Assembly (NCBI RefSeq): GCF_023264895.1
Contig: NZ_JAHFUY010000022.1
Coordinates: forward strand, 18,053 to 82,052
Direction: 5' to 3'
Source: Herbiconiux sp.
Lineage (GTDB): Bacteria; Actinomycetota; Actinomycetes; Actinomycetales; Microbacteriaceae
Length of the DNA: 64,000 nt
Position 1 is the first letter of the stretch; each line of letters opens with the position of its first letter. Shown piece by piece: positions 42,909-51,739 of this stretch. Below the pieces are notes generated by a model. The model was given only the letters and a program-made list of their open reading frames with translations, was not told the DNA's origin and ran no database searches. Both the position numbers and the translations under genes were made by a program.

Positions 42909-43107
42909 GTTCATGCTCCTTGATTCGCGAGCCTCTGGGCCCGCCTCGTGTGTGTGGTTTCAACTCGACCGCGTGAAGCGAGAGGAAAGACGGTTTAAGG
43001 CCCAGTCCACCGCGTCGATAACGGATGCTCGCGATTGCGTGCGCATCCCTCGCCGAAGTTCAGTCACCCACTCTAGCGCATCCGCTCTCCGGCGCATCCG
43101 CTACTAC

Positions 43108-43113
43108 TACGCT
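43108..43113 (+). promoter_or_regulatory. -10 hexamer of gnd
   Basis: TACGCT; gives a leader of about 26 bases carrying AAGGAG (43132-43137) eight bases before the ATG. A clear leadered gene. Confidence 0.45.
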
Positions 43114-43145
43114 TGGGGAGTCCACGTCTACAAGGAGCATCACGC

Positions 43146-44603
43146 ATGTCAGAAGCGTCGGGAACCGCCAACATCGGAGTCGTCGGGATGGCGGTGATGG
43201 GCTCGAATCTCGCCCGCAACCTCGCCAGCCGCTCGGGGAACACCGTCGCCGTCTACAACCGCTCCCCCGAGCGCACCCGCAAGCTCGTCGCCGAGCACCC
43301 CGAGGCGGGCTTCGTGGCCTCCGAGTCGATCGACGACTTCGTGGCGTCGCTGCAGAAGCCGCGCACCGCGATCATCATGGTGCAGGCCGGTGCCGGCACG
43401 GATGCCGTCATCTCCGAGCTGGCGTCGCGGTTCGAGCCGGGCGACATCATCGTCGACGGCGGCAACGCCAACTTCCACGACACAATCCGCCGTGAGAAGG
43501 ACGTCTCGGCCACGGGCATCCACTTCGTCGGCACCGGCATCTCCGGTGGCGAGGAGGGCGCGCTGAACGGCCCGTCGATCATGCCCGGCGGCACCGCCGA
43601 GGCCTACAAGACCCTCGGGCCGATCCTGGCCTCGATCGCCGCGGTCGCCGAGGGCGAGCCGTGCGTGACCCACATCGGCACCGATGGTGCAGGCCACTTC
43701 GTGAAGATGGTGCACAACGGCATCGAGTACGCCGACATGCAGCTCATCGCCGAGGCCTACGACCTGCTGCGCACCGTGACCGGCCGGGCGCCGGCGGAGA
43801 TCGCCTCGGTGTTCGAGACCTGGAACTCCGGCGACCTCGAGTCGTACCTGATCGAGATCACCGCCGAGGTGCTCAAGCAGGTCGATGCCGACACGGGCAA
43901 GCCGTTCGTCGACATCGTGCTCGACCAGGCCGGGGCCAAGGGCACCGGATCCTGGACGGTTCAGAACGCGCTCGAGCTCGGTGTGCCCGTCGGCGGCATC
44001 GCCGAGGCCGTGTTCGCCCGCTCGCTGTCGTCGAAGCCCGAGCAGCGCGCCGCCGTGCAGGCGACCATCAAGGCGCGTCCGTCGGTCGTCCCGGTGGACG
44101 TGGACTCGTTCGCCGACGACATCCGTGCCGCCCTCTACGCCTCGAAGGTCGTCGCCTACGCGCAGGGCTTCGACGAGATCATCGCCGGGGCCGCGCAGTT
44201 CGGCTGGGAGATCGACAAGGGCGCCGTGGCGAAGATCTGGCGCGCGGGCTGCATCATCCGCGCGCAGTTCCTCAACCGGATCGTGGAGGCGTACGAGAAC
44301 AACCCGTCGCTCGCGACCCTGCTCGAGGACCCGTACTTCGCCTCGGCCGTGGCCTCGGGCGAGGCGGCGTGGCGTCGTGTCGTGTCGACCGCGGCGCTCT
44401 CGGGCGTGCCGGTTCCCGGGTTCGGTGCGGCGCTGTCGTACTACGACTCGCTCGCGTCGGTGCGGCTCCCCGCCGCCCTCGTGCAGGGCCAGCGCGACTT
44501 CTTCGGCGCGCACACCTACAAGCGCGTCGACCGCGAGGGCACGTTCCACACCCTCTGGTCGGGCGACCGCACCGAGATCGAGAGCGCACCCAGCACCCAC
44601 TGA
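43146..44603 (+). CDS. gnd: 6-phosphogluconate dehydrogenase (decarboxylating)
   Basis: Pentose phosphate enzyme of 485 residues producing ribulose 5-phosphate, CO2 and NADPH. Rossmann start GVVGMAVMGSNLARN (11-25) with a following NRSPERT stretch that favours NADP; substrate motifs VGTGISGGEEGALNGPS, GHFVKMVHNGIEY (catalytic Lys, Asn) and the C-terminal FFGAHTYKRVDREG. Length matches the long homodimeric form. With fgd, the window holds two oxidative-pentose-phosphate steps, one F420- and one NADP-linked. Confidence 0.97.
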   Translation: MSEASGTANIGVVGMAVMGSNLARNLASRSGNTVAVYNRSPERTRKLVAEHPEAGFVASESIDDFVASLQKPRTAIIMVQAGAGTDAVISELASRFEPGDIIVDGGNANFHDTIRREKDVSATGIHFVGTGISGGEEGALNGPSIMPGGTAEAYKTLGPILASIAAVAEGEPCVTHIGTDGAGHFVKMVHNGIEYADMQLIAEAYDLLRTVTGRAPAEIASVFETWNSGDLESYLIEITAEVLKQVDADTGKPFVDIVLDQAGAKGTGSWTVQNALELGVPVGGIAEAVFARSLSSKPEQRAAVQATIKARPSVVPVDVDSFADDIRAALYASKVVAYAQGFDEIIAGAAQFGWEIDKGAVAKIWRAGCIIRAQFLNRIVEAYENNPSLATLLEDPYFASAVASGEAAWRRVVSTAALSGVPVPGFGAALSYYDSLASVRLPAALVQGQRDFFGAHTYKRVDREGTFHTLWSGDRTEIESAPSTH

Positions 44604-44614
44604 CCTCCCGCTCT

Positions 44615-44674
44615 GCCGAGACGTCACTTTCCACACATCCCCTCGGGGTTTCGCGTGGAAAGTGACGTTTCGGC
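44615..44674. repeat. Long hairpin element 3
   Basis: 20-bp arms (44615-44634 and 44655-44674, one mismatch; arm core ACGTCACTTTCCAC) with apex ACATCCCCTCGGGGTTTCGC. Sits exactly between the convergent ends of gnd and smc. No T-run at the base, so it may or may not terminate. Confidence 0.9.
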
Positions 44675-44675
44675 G

Positions 44676-47600
44676 TTAAGAAGAGGGGGTGGACACTCGT
44701 TGGCCTACTACTGCGGAGACGCCGTCTTGGCGCATGGAGACGCCGTAGAGGGCGTCGGCGATCTCCATGGTGCGCTTCTGGTGGGTGATGACGATGAGCT
44801 GGCTGGTCTCGCGGAGATCCTCGAAGATCGTGAGGAGGCGGCCGAGGTTGGCGTCGTCGAGGGCGGCCTCGACCTCGTCCATGATGTAGAACGGGCTCGG
44901 GCGGGCCTTGAAGATGGCGATGAGGAGCGCGACCGCCGCGAGCGAGCGCTCGCCACCCGAGAGCAGGGAGAGGCGCTCGATCTTCTTGCCGGCGGGCTTC
45001 ACGCTCACCTCGATGCCGGTCGTGAGCATGTTCGTCGGATCCGTGAGCTGGATCGATCCGGTGCCGCCCGGGAAGAGCACGGGGAAGACCTTGGCGAAGG
45101 CCTCCTGGGTGTCGGCGAAGGCGCTCTCGAAGATCGTCTGCATGCGCTCGTCGATCTCCTCGATGATCGTGAGGAGGTCTTTGCGGGTGTTGGTGAGGTC
45201 GGTGAGCTGCTCGGTGAGGAAGCGGTGGCGCTGCTCGAGGGCGTCGAACTCCTCGAGCGCGAGGGGGTTCACGCGGCCGAGCTCGGCGAGCTTGCGCTCG
45301 GCGCGCGCGAGGCGCTGCTTCTGCTCGGTGCGGATGAACGGGCGGCCCGTGGGGGGTTCGGGGGTGGGGCGTGCGGGGGCCGCGCTTGCGCCCTCGGCGT
45401 CCTCGGACCCGGGGTCGGCGCTCTCGGACCCGGCGCCCTCGGCATCCTCACCCCACTCCCCCGACTTGACAGTAGTTGCGCCCAAAACCGCCGACTTGGC
45501 ACTTCTTGTGTCAAGTGGGGTGTTTTCGGCGCCACTTCTGTCAAGTGGGCGGGCTTCGGGGTCGTCGGGTTCGTCCGCGGACTCGACCGGATCGCGGGGG
45601 TCGGCGAGGGCCGCGAGGTCGGCGGTCGCCGCCTCGACGGCCTCGGCGCTCGTGTCGATGAGGGGGACGGCGTCGTCGTCCGGGATGAGCTGCTCGGGGC
45701 CGTACTCGGCCACGAGCACGTCCTCGACGAGCCCGAGCTCGGAGGCGGCGCGCTCGAGCAGGCTCGAGAGGTGCAGCTTCTTCTCGTAGATCTGCAGCTC
45801 GAGGCCGTGCACGTTCTCGGTGATCGCCTGCAGCCGCTCCCGCAGCGACGCCTCGTCCCGGCGCAGCGCCACGAGCTCCTCGTTCTGCTCGGCGCGCTCG
45901 GCCTCGCGCTGCGCGAGCTGGAGCTTGGCCTCGGCCACCGAGCGGTCGACCGACTCGAGCACGGGCGGCAGCGCCTCGGTGACCTCGGTCGCCGCGGCGA
46001 TCTGCCGGCGCCGGATGACGGCCCGGCGGGCGGCAGCCTCGGCCGCCGCCCGATCCGCCTCGAGCTGCTTCTCGAGCGACGCCGTGCGAGCCTGCTCGGC
46101 ACGCACCCGCTCGCGCGCCGTCTCGACACCGAGCCGCGTCTCGACCTCGCGGTCGCGCGCCGCCTCGAGCTCGGCGAGGAGACCCTCGCGCGAGGAGACA
46201 TCGAGGATCGGCCGCGGCCGCTCGCGCACGGCCTCGAGCTCGGCACGCGCCTTCTCCGCGGCCTGCTCGGCCTGCTGCACGGCATCCTGGGCGAGCTGCG
46301 CCGCCTTCTGCAGGCGGTCGAGCTCGCCCGACCCCGCCTCGACCTGGGCCTTCAGCCGGCTGAGCCGCTCGGTGCGGGCGGCGAGCTTGGCGTCGAACTC
46401 GCGGAGCGCCGAGAGCGCCGCCTGCGACTGCTCCTTGGCGACCTGCACGATGCCGCGCTGCTCGGCGAGCGCGAAACGGGCGCTCGAGATGGCGGTCGTG
46501 CGCTCCTCGAGCGCGACCGCCGCGGTGTCGCGCTCGGCCACGAGCTCGATCCGGGATCGCGTGGCGCCCGACCCACCACGCAGCACGTAGCGGGTGAGCA
46601 CCTCCCCCGCCTTCGTCACGATGGTGAGGGTCGCGGATGCGGCGGCGTCCGCGTCGAGCGAGTCCCAGGCCCGGCGCGCGGCGTCGAGGTCGTCGGCGAT
46701 CGCGACGGCGTCGAGGAGGCCGAGGAGACCCGCCGGGCCGGAGACGACGGTGGAGGCGGCGACGAGGCCGACCGCGTCGGCTCCCACGAAGGCGAGTTCG
46801 GCGGTGGACGGCGCGGCGGCGGAGGAACGGGAGGCATCAGCGGGCCCGGAACCTGCCGCACCCGATGCGGCCGGCGCCGCGATCACGAGCTCGACGCGCC
46901 CCATGTCGCCCGTGGCCGCCGCGGAGGCCGCCGCCACGGCGGAGGCCAGGTCGTCGGCGAGGACCGCGTCGGCGAGGCTTCCGAGAGCGGCCGCCACCGC
47001 GGCCTCGTAGCCAGGGTCGACCCGCACGTGGTCGGCCACGAGCCCCCGCACCCCGTCGAGGCGGGCGGCGACGAGCTCGGCCGATCCGTCCTTCTGGTCG
47101 AGGGCCATGGTGAGGGCGCTCGTGCGCGCGGCCAGTGCGTCCCGCTCGCGCTCGTGGGCGTGCAGCTCGTCGCGGAGCCGCTCGATCTCGGCCTCGGCCT
47201 CGAACACCTGGGCCTGCGCGAACTCGTAGCCCTCGTCGAGGTCGGTGGCGTCGACCTCGTTGCCGGCCGACTCCGCCTCGGCGAGCGCGAACTCCTGCTC
47301 GGCGCCCTCACGACGTGCGGCCGCCGCGTCGAGGGCGTTCTGATGCCGCAGCACCTCGCCACGCACGGTCGCGAGCCGGGTGTTCGCCGACTCGAGCTGG
47401 CCGGTGAGCTTCGAGAGCTCGAGGTCGTGCTTCGACACGAGCGACGACTGGTAGGCGATCTGCTCGTCGAGGGCGTCGAGGGATCCGCGCGCCCTGAGCG
47501 TGCCCTGCTGGGCGGCCTCCCAGGCGGCCTGGGCACCGGTGACCTCGGCGAGCAGCCGCTTCACCTCCTCGCGCGAGTCGGCGACCATCGTGGGGGTCAC

Positions 47601-48572
47601 GCTCGGCCCCGCATCCGGAACCCCCTCTTCGCTGCCGAGCAGCGCGAGCCGCTGGTGGGCGAGGTTGTAGAGGTTCCGCAGCCGCTCCTGCACCGACTCG
47701 AGGCCGAAGCTCGTGCGGCGGGCGAGGTCCACGGCATCCCCCACCTGCGCCTGCTCGATGCGGCCGACCCGGAGCTGGTTCTGCTCGAGGCGCTCCTGCA
47801 GCACGAGCCGCTCGGTGTGCCGCTCGCTCTCGCTGCGGGCGGCGGCGTCGAGGGCGGTGCGGAGCTCGACCACCTCGTCGGCGAGCAGACGGGCCTTCGC
47901 ATCGCGCACGATCGCGGCGATCGACTGCGCCTCCTTGGCGATCTCGGCCTGGCGCCCGAGCGGCTTCAGCTGGCGGCGGATCTCGCCCGCGAGGTCGCTC
48001 AACCGCGTGAGGTTGGCCTGCATGGCCTCGAGCTTGCGCTGCGTCTTCTCCTTGCGGCGTCGGTGCTTCAGGATGCCGGCGGCCTCCTCGATGAAACCGC
48101 GCCGGCCCTCCGGTGTGGCGTGCAGCACGGCATCGAGCTGCCCCTGGCCCACGATGACGTGCATCTCGCGACCGAGCCCGGAGTCGCTGAGGAGCTCCTG
48201 CACGTCGAGCAGCCGGCAGCTGTCGCCGTTGATGGCGTACTCGCTGCCGCCGTTGCGGAAGAGCGTGCGGCGGATCGTGACCTCGGAGTACTCGATCGGC
48301 AGCGCTCCGTCGGCGTTGTCGATGGTGAGGGTGACCTCGGCGCGGCCGAGCGGGCCCTTGGTGGAGGTGCCGGCGAAGATGACGTCCTCCATCTTGCCGC
48401 CGCGGAGGGTCTTGGCGCCCTGCTCCCCCATCACCCAGGCGAGGGCGTCGACCACGTTCGACTTGCCGGATCCGTTGGGGCCGACCACGCACGTGACCCC
48501 GGTCTCGAACGCGAACGTGGTGGGGTTGGCGAAGCTCTTGAATCCCTTCAGGGTCAAGCTCTTCAGGTGCAC
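44676..48572 (-). CDS. smc: Chromosome segregation ATPase SMC, with an acidic linker insertion
   Basis: SMC protein of 1298 residues, longer than the usual 1170-1190. Walker A GPNGSGKSN near residue 32, hinge in the middle (GVRGLVADHVRVDPGYEAAV region), two long coiled coils, signature LSGGERSL and Walker B FYIMDEVEAALDD near the C-terminus. The extra length is mainly a low-complexity Asp/Glu/Ala/Ser/Pro segment of about 100 residues just before the C-terminal head, encoded at about 45340-45680; it contains an in-frame DNA hairpin. GTG start chosen because the N-terminal KSLTLKGFKSFA follows at once and GGAAGG lies upstream. Confidence 0.95.
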   Translation of the reverse strand: MHLKSLTLKGFKSFANPTTFAFETGVTCVVGPNGSGKSNVVDALAWVMGEQGAKTLRGGKMEDVIFAGTSTKGPLGRAEVTLTIDNADGALPIEYSEVTIRRTLFRNGGSEYAINGDSCRLLDVQELLSDSGLGREMHVIVGQGQLDAVLHATPEGRRGFIEEAAGILKHRRRKEKTQRKLEAMQANLTRLSDLAGEIRRQLKPLGRQAEIAKEAQSIAAIVRDAKARLLADEVVELRTALDAAARSESERHTERLVLQERLEQNQLRVGRIEQAQVGDAVDLARRTSFGLESVQERLRNLYNLAHQRLALLGSEEGVPDAGPSVTPTMVADSREEVKRLLAEVTGAQAAWEAAQQGTLRARGSLDALDEQIAYQSSLVSKHDLELSKLTGQLESANTRLATVRGEVLRHQNALDAAAARREGAEQEFALAEAESAGNEVDATDLDEGYEFAQAQVFEAEAEIERLRDELHAHERERDALAARTSALTMALDQKDGSAELVAARLDGVRGLVADHVRVDPGYEAAVAAALGSLADAVLADDLASAVAAASAAATGDMGRVELVIAAPAASGAAGSGPADASRSSAAAPSTAELAFVGADAVGLVAASTVVSGPAGLLGLLDAVAIADDLDAARRAWDSLDADAAASATLTIVTKAGEVLTRYVLRGGSGATRSRIELVAERDTAAVALEERTTAISSARFALAEQRGIVQVAKEQSQAALSALREFDAKLAARTERLSRLKAQVEAGSGELDRLQKAAQLAQDAVQQAEQAAEKARAELEAVRERPRPILDVSSREGLLAELEAARDREVETRLGVETARERVRAEQARTASLEKQLEADRAAAEAAARRAVIRRRQIAAATEVTEALPPVLESVDRSVAEAKLQLAQREAERAEQNEELVALRRDEASLRERLQAITENVHGLELQIYEKKLHLSSLLERAASELGLVEDVLVAEYGPEQLIPDDDAVPLIDTSAEAVEAATADLAALADPRDPVESADEPDDPEARPLDRSGAENTPLDTRSAKSAVLGATTVKSGEWGEDAEGAGSESADPGSEDAEGASAAPARPTPEPPTGRPFIRTEQKQRLARAERKLAELGRVNPLALEEFDALEQRHRFLTEQLTDLTNTRKDLLTIIEEIDERMQTIFESAFADTQEAFAKVFPVLFPGGTGSIQLTDPTNMLTTGIEVSVKPAGKKIERLSLLSGGERSLAAVALLIAIFKARPSPFYIMDEVEAALDDANLGRLLTIFEDLRETSQLIVITHQKRTMEIADALYGVSMRQDGVSAVVGQRVSTPSS
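45461..45549. repeat. Long imperfect hairpin inside smc
   Basis: 32-base arms (45461-45492 and 45518-45549, 26 of 32 matching) with an inner stem GACTTGGCAC/GTGTCAAGTG around a 5-base loop, making a stem of about 42 bp. The word ACTTGACA occurs in both arms. Open in the smc frame; it encodes part of the variable linker. Confidence 0.85.
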
Positions 48573-48670
48573 GGGCCGCCTTCCGTCGTCACGTCGTGTG
48601 CGCGCCGGAGCCGGTCCGTGCCGCGCGTCGTCTTCGCGTTGGGACAACGGTACCGGTATGCCGGGCGAAG

Positions 48671-48676
48671 TACGCT
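48671..48676 (+). promoter_or_regulatory. -10 hexamer of the moeZ-like gene
   Basis: TACGCT, six bases (GGAACG) before the ATG at 48683. Candidate leaderless promoter. Confidence 0.45.
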
Positions 48677-48682
48677 GGAACG

Positions 48683-49963
48683 ATGAGCCTGCCCGCCCTC
48701 GTGTCGCCCGGTCCCGAACTCACCCGCGAGGAGCTCGTGCGCTACGCCCGCCAGCTCTCCCTGCCGCAGATCGGGGTGGAGGGGCAGCGCCGGCTCAAGG
48801 AGTCGCGCGTGCTCGTGCTCGGCGCCGGCGGCCTCGGCTCGCCCGTGCTGCAGTACCTCGCGGGCGCCGGCGTCGGCGTGATCGGGATCGTGGACCACGA
48901 CGTCGTGGAGGTGTCGAACCTGCATCGCCAGCTGGTGCATCCGCTCGCCTCGGCGCGTTCTGCTGAGCGGAAGGTCGCTTCGGCGGCGGCGGCGCTGCGT
49001 GCGCTCAACCCGCTCGTGGAGGTCGTGGAGCACGACGTCGAGATCACGCCGTCGAACGTGCTCGAGCTCGTCTCAGAGTACGACGTGGTGGTCGACGGCA
49101 CCGACACCTTCGAGGTGGGGCACATCGTGGATGCGGCCTGCGCGCTCGTGGGCAAGCCCATCGTCTGGGGCTCGGTGCTGCGGTTCGACGGGCAGGTGAC
49201 GGTGTTCTGGGCGACGGCGCCCGGGGAGCTGGCCCGCACCATGTCGGACCTCTTCCCCACCGCAGCGGCCGACGCGGATGCGGAGTCGTGCGCCGTGGCC
49301 GGGGTCGTCGGGCCGGCGTGCGGGGCCGTCGGGTCGCTCATGGCGGGCGAGGTGCTCAAGCTGCTCGTGGGGTTCGGGTCGCCGCTGCTCGGTCGGCTGC
49401 TGGTGCTCGATGCGCTCGACGCCACCTGGCGCGAGGTGCCGTTCTCGCACGTGGAGCGGCGGCCGGGGCGGTCGTCGGCGGCGCGGGGGGCGTCGAACAT
49501 CGGGGAGCCGTACAGCTACGCGAACCAGGGGGCTGCGGGGGTGAGCCCGGCGACTCGGCTGTTCGAGCGGCAGGGGGCTGCGGGGGCTGAGCCCGCTGTT
49601 CCGGCAGCGCCGGCTGCTCCGGCTGCTCCCGAGTCGATCTCGGTGCACGAGCTCAAGGAGCTCCTCGAGGCGCGCTCGCGGGACGAGGCCGACTTCGTGC
49701 TCGTCGACGTGCGCGAGACGTACGAGTACGAGGTGGCCTCCATCGAGGGAGCGGAGCTCGTGCCGCTCGGGCAGCTCCTCACGGATGCGGCGCGGGAGAT
49801 CCTGCCGCCGCAGGAGCGCGTGATCGTGCACTGCCACTTCGACGGGCGCTCGCGGCACGCGGCCGAGGTGCTGCGCTCGAAGGGGTGGGAGGACGTGGTG
49901 TTCGTGCGCGGCGGGATCGACGCGTGGTCGACGGAGGTCGACCCTTCTGTGACGCGGTACTAG
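48683..49963 (+). CDS. moeZ: MoeB/ThiF adenylyltransferase fused to rhodanese (MoeZ-like)
   Basis: Protein of 426 residues that adenylates the C-terminal Gly-Gly of MoaD-type sulfur carriers and then supplies sulfur. E1-like domain: VLVLGAGGLGSPVLQYLAGAG (43-63), DHDVVEVSNLHRQ (70-82), and the CAVAGVVGPACG stretch. An Ala/Pro/Gly-rich linker (about 285-325) leads to a rhodanese domain with active-site loop CHFDGRSRHA, the Cys being the persulfide site. The linker has two GAAGA/GSP-like near-repeats. Divergent from smc and convergent with moaD-moaA, its likely partner genes. Confidence 0.92.
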   Translation: MSLPALVSPGPELTREELVRYARQLSLPQIGVEGQRRLKESRVLVLGAGGLGSPVLQYLAGAGVGVIGIVDHDVVEVSNLHRQLVHPLASARSAERKVASAAAALRALNPLVEVVEHDVEITPSNVLELVSEYDVVVDGTDTFEVGHIVDAACALVGKPIVWGSVLRFDGQVTVFWATAPGELARTMSDLFPTAAADADAESCAVAGVVGPACGAVGSLMAGEVLKLLVGFGSPLLGRLLVLDALDATWREVPFSHVERRPGRSSAARGASNIGEPYSYANQGAAGVSPATRLFERQGAAGAEPAVPAAPAAPAAPESISVHELKELLEARSRDEADFVLVDVRETYEYEVASIEGAELVPLGQLLTDAAREILPPQERVIVHCHFDGRSRHAAEVLRSKGWEDVVFVRGGIDAWSTEVDPSVTRY

Positions 49964-49983
49964 GGGTCGCGCGCCCCGGCCGC

Positions 49984-50274
49984 TCAGCCGCCGGCGAAGG
50001 GCGGGAGCACGTCGAGGGTGTCGCCGTCGGCGAGCACGATCGTGCGGTCGCCGGTGGAGGTGCGGTTGTGGATGAAGGTGCAGCGGGCGAGGATGCGCTC
50101 GATCGTGGCGGCGTCGGCGGTGGGGCCGGTCCCGGCACCGGATCCGGACGCCCCGGCGGCCTCTGACGCCAGCTCCCCCAGGAGGTCGGCGATGCTCGAG
50201 CCGGCGGCGCGCTCGTCGGAGGCGCGGCCGAGGGCGGCCTTCGCGGCGGCGAAGTAGCGGAGGTGGACGCTCAT
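49984..50274 (-). CDS. moaD: MoaD/ThiS family sulfur carrier
   Basis: Small subunit of molybdopterin synthase, 96 residues, beta-grasp fold, ending in the essential PPFAGG with Gly-Gly at the C-terminus for thiocarboxylation. N-terminal VHLRYFAAAKAALG is typical. A Ser/Gly/Ala insertion (about 37-52) lengthens a surface loop. The ATG overlaps the moaA stop by one base (TGATG). Confidence 0.93.
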   Translation of the reverse strand: MSVHLRYFAAAKAALGRASDERAAGSSIADLLGELASEAAGASGSGAGTGPTADAATIERILARCTFIHNRTSTGDRTIVLADGDTLDVLPPFAGG

Positions 50275-51398
50275 CAGCCGCCGATCGCGCTCATGGTGCG
50301 TTCGGGCTGGGCGAATCCGACGGCGTTCATCTCGTGCCCGGCCGGCTTGCCCCACATGGCGGCACGCCAGAGGTCGGCGACCACCGCATCCGTGGCCCCG
50401 CTGCGCATCGGGCCGAGGAGGTCGGTCTCCTCGTGCGAGAAGAGGCAGCTGCGCACACCGCCCTCGGCGGTAAGACGCGTGCGGCGGCAGTCGGAGCAGA
50501 ACGGCTCGCTGACCGAGGCGATGATCCCGACGAGGCCGAGCATCCGGCCGCCTTCCCCCTCGGTGCGGTCGCGCACCTGGAAGAGCTCGGCGGGGGCGCC
50601 GTCGCGGGGGGCGTCGTCGGGGGTGAGGAGGTAGCGGGTGCTGAGGCGCTCCCGGATCTGCGCGGCCGTGATCATGGTGTCGCGCGCCCAGGTGTGGTCG
50701 GCATCCAGGGCCATCTGCTCGATGAAGCGGAGCTGGTGGCCGCCCGCGAGCGCCCACTCGAGGAGCTCGACGGCCTGGTCGTCGTTGATGCCGGGCATGA
50801 GCACGGTGTTGATCTTGGTGCGCACGAGCCCGGCGGCGCGGACGGCGTCGATGCCGGCGAGCACGCGGTCGAGGAAGGGGCGGCGGGTGATGGCGGCGAA
50901 GGTGTCGGGGTGCACGGAGTCGAGCGAGACGTTGATGCGGTCGAGGCCGGCGTCGGCGAGGGCCAGGGCGCGGGAGGCCAGGCCGATGGCGTTCGTGGTG
51001 AGCGAGATCTCGGGGCGGGGGTCGAGCGAGGCGACGTCGCGCACGATCTCGACGAGGTCTTTGCGGAGGAGGGGCTCGCCGCCCGTGAAGCGGATCTGCC
51101 GCACGCCGAACTCGGTCACGGCGATGCGGGCGAGGCGCGTGATCTCGTCGCGGGTCAGGAGCGCCGGGGGCGGGAGGAAGGGGAGGCCCTCGGCGGGCAT
51201 GCAGTAGGTGCAGCGGAGGTTGCAGCGGTCGGTGAGGGAGATGCGGAGGTCGGTGGCGGTGCGACCGTAGGTGTCGAGCAGGGCGGAGGTCGCGGGGCGG
51301 CCGGCGGGGAGGATGCCGGTGGCCGCGGCGGCCTCGGTGGGGCCTGCTGCCCGGGGCGCGGCGATGCGCAGCGAGGGGATGCCGAGTGCGACGCTCAT
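50274..51398 (-). CDS. moaA: GTP 3',8-cyclase MoaA
   Basis: Radical SAM enzyme of 374 residues for the first step of molybdopterin synthesis. N-terminal cluster CNLRCTYC (59-66, C-x3-C-x2-C), TGGEPLLR for SAM, C-terminal cluster ligands in FCSDCRRTRLT followed by SCLF, and the Gly-Gly C-terminus that MoaA needs. A 40-residue Ala/Pro tail precedes the domain. Forms an operon with moaD. Confidence 0.97.
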   Translation of the reverse strand: MSVALGIPSLRIAAPRAAGPTEAAAATGILPAGRPATSALLDTYGRTATDLRISLTDRCNLRCTYCMPAEGLPFLPPPALLTRDEITRLARIAVTEFGVRQIRFTGGEPLLRKDLVEIVRDVASLDPRPEISLTTNAIGLASRALALADAGLDRINVSLDSVHPDTFAAITRRPFLDRVLAGIDAVRAAGLVRTKINTVLMPGINDDQAVELLEWALAGGHQLRFIEQMALDADHTWARDTMITAAQIRERLSTRYLLTPDDAPRDGAPAELFQVRDRTEGEGGRMLGLVGIIASVSEPFCSDCRRTRLTAEGGVRSCLFSHEETDLLGPMRSGATDAVVADLWRAAMWGKPAGHEMNAVGFAQPERTMSAIGG

Positions 51399-51404
51399 GC
51401 GGAA

Positions 51405-51410
51405 AGCCTA
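51405..51410 (-). promoter_or_regulatory. -10 hexamer of moaA-moaD
   Basis: TAGGCT on the minus strand, six bases before the moaA ATG at 51398. Candidate leaderless promoter. Confidence 0.45.
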
Positions 51411-51448
51411 CGCGGCTCGGAGCCGGCGTCGGCCGGCGCGGTCGTGGA

Positions 51449-51508
51449 ATGCACAGAATGCGGGGCACCGAGGCCCTATTTGGGGTCGGTCCCTCTCATT
51501 CTGTGCAT
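51449..51508. repeat. Long hairpin element 4
   Basis: 28-base arms (51449-51476, 51481-51508); the outer 12 bp ATGCACAGAATG pair perfectly, the inner part imperfectly, around loop TATT. Apex reads GGCCCTATTTGGGGTCGGT. In the 341-base stretch between divergent moaA and moeA. Confidence 0.85.
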
Positions 51509-51539
51509 AATCCGCCACCCTGTCGGCGTGGGGGTGCGT

Positions 51540-51601
51540 AACGGTAGAAATGCGAGGGAGTGGTCACCTATATGGGATCGGTCTCGCGCATTTCTACCGT
51601 T
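51540..51601. repeat. Long hairpin element 5
   Basis: Outer 15-bp stem AACGGTAGAAATGCG pairs perfectly with its inverse ending at 51601 (base offset by one G); inner part is imperfect. Apex reads ACCTATATGGGATCGGTC. Confidence 0.8.
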
Positions 51602-51625
51602 GCTCGGTCGGGCGTCCCGAGTAAG

Positions 51626-51681
51626 TACGCAAATGAGGAGGACCGACCGCCTATACGGGGTCGGTCCTCCTCATTTGCGTA
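51626..51681. repeat. Long hairpin element 6
   Basis: Perfect 23-bp arms (51626-51648, 51659-51681; arm begins TACGCAAATGAGGAGG). Apex reads CCGCCTATACGGGGTCGGTCC, closely like elements 4 and 5. Confidence 0.92.
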
Positions 51682-51739
51682 GTAACTCATCAACTTTCCC
51701 CGAGGCGGAGCTCGCGGCCCGATGCGGCAGACTGGGACG

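Noticed and set aside
45461..45549. Frameshift or pseudogene in smc
   Set aside because: The frame stays open through the hairpin and both the coiled coils and the C-terminal head motifs are intact.
44655..48686. A 1343-residue open frame antisense to smc
   Set aside because: Antisense shadow created by high GC at third codon positions; no motif, no ribosome site, and smc is complete on the other strand.
51449..51681. CRISPR-like array
   Set aside because: Three repeat-like tips at irregular spacing, but the sequences between them are self-complementary stems, not spacers, and no cas gene is present.
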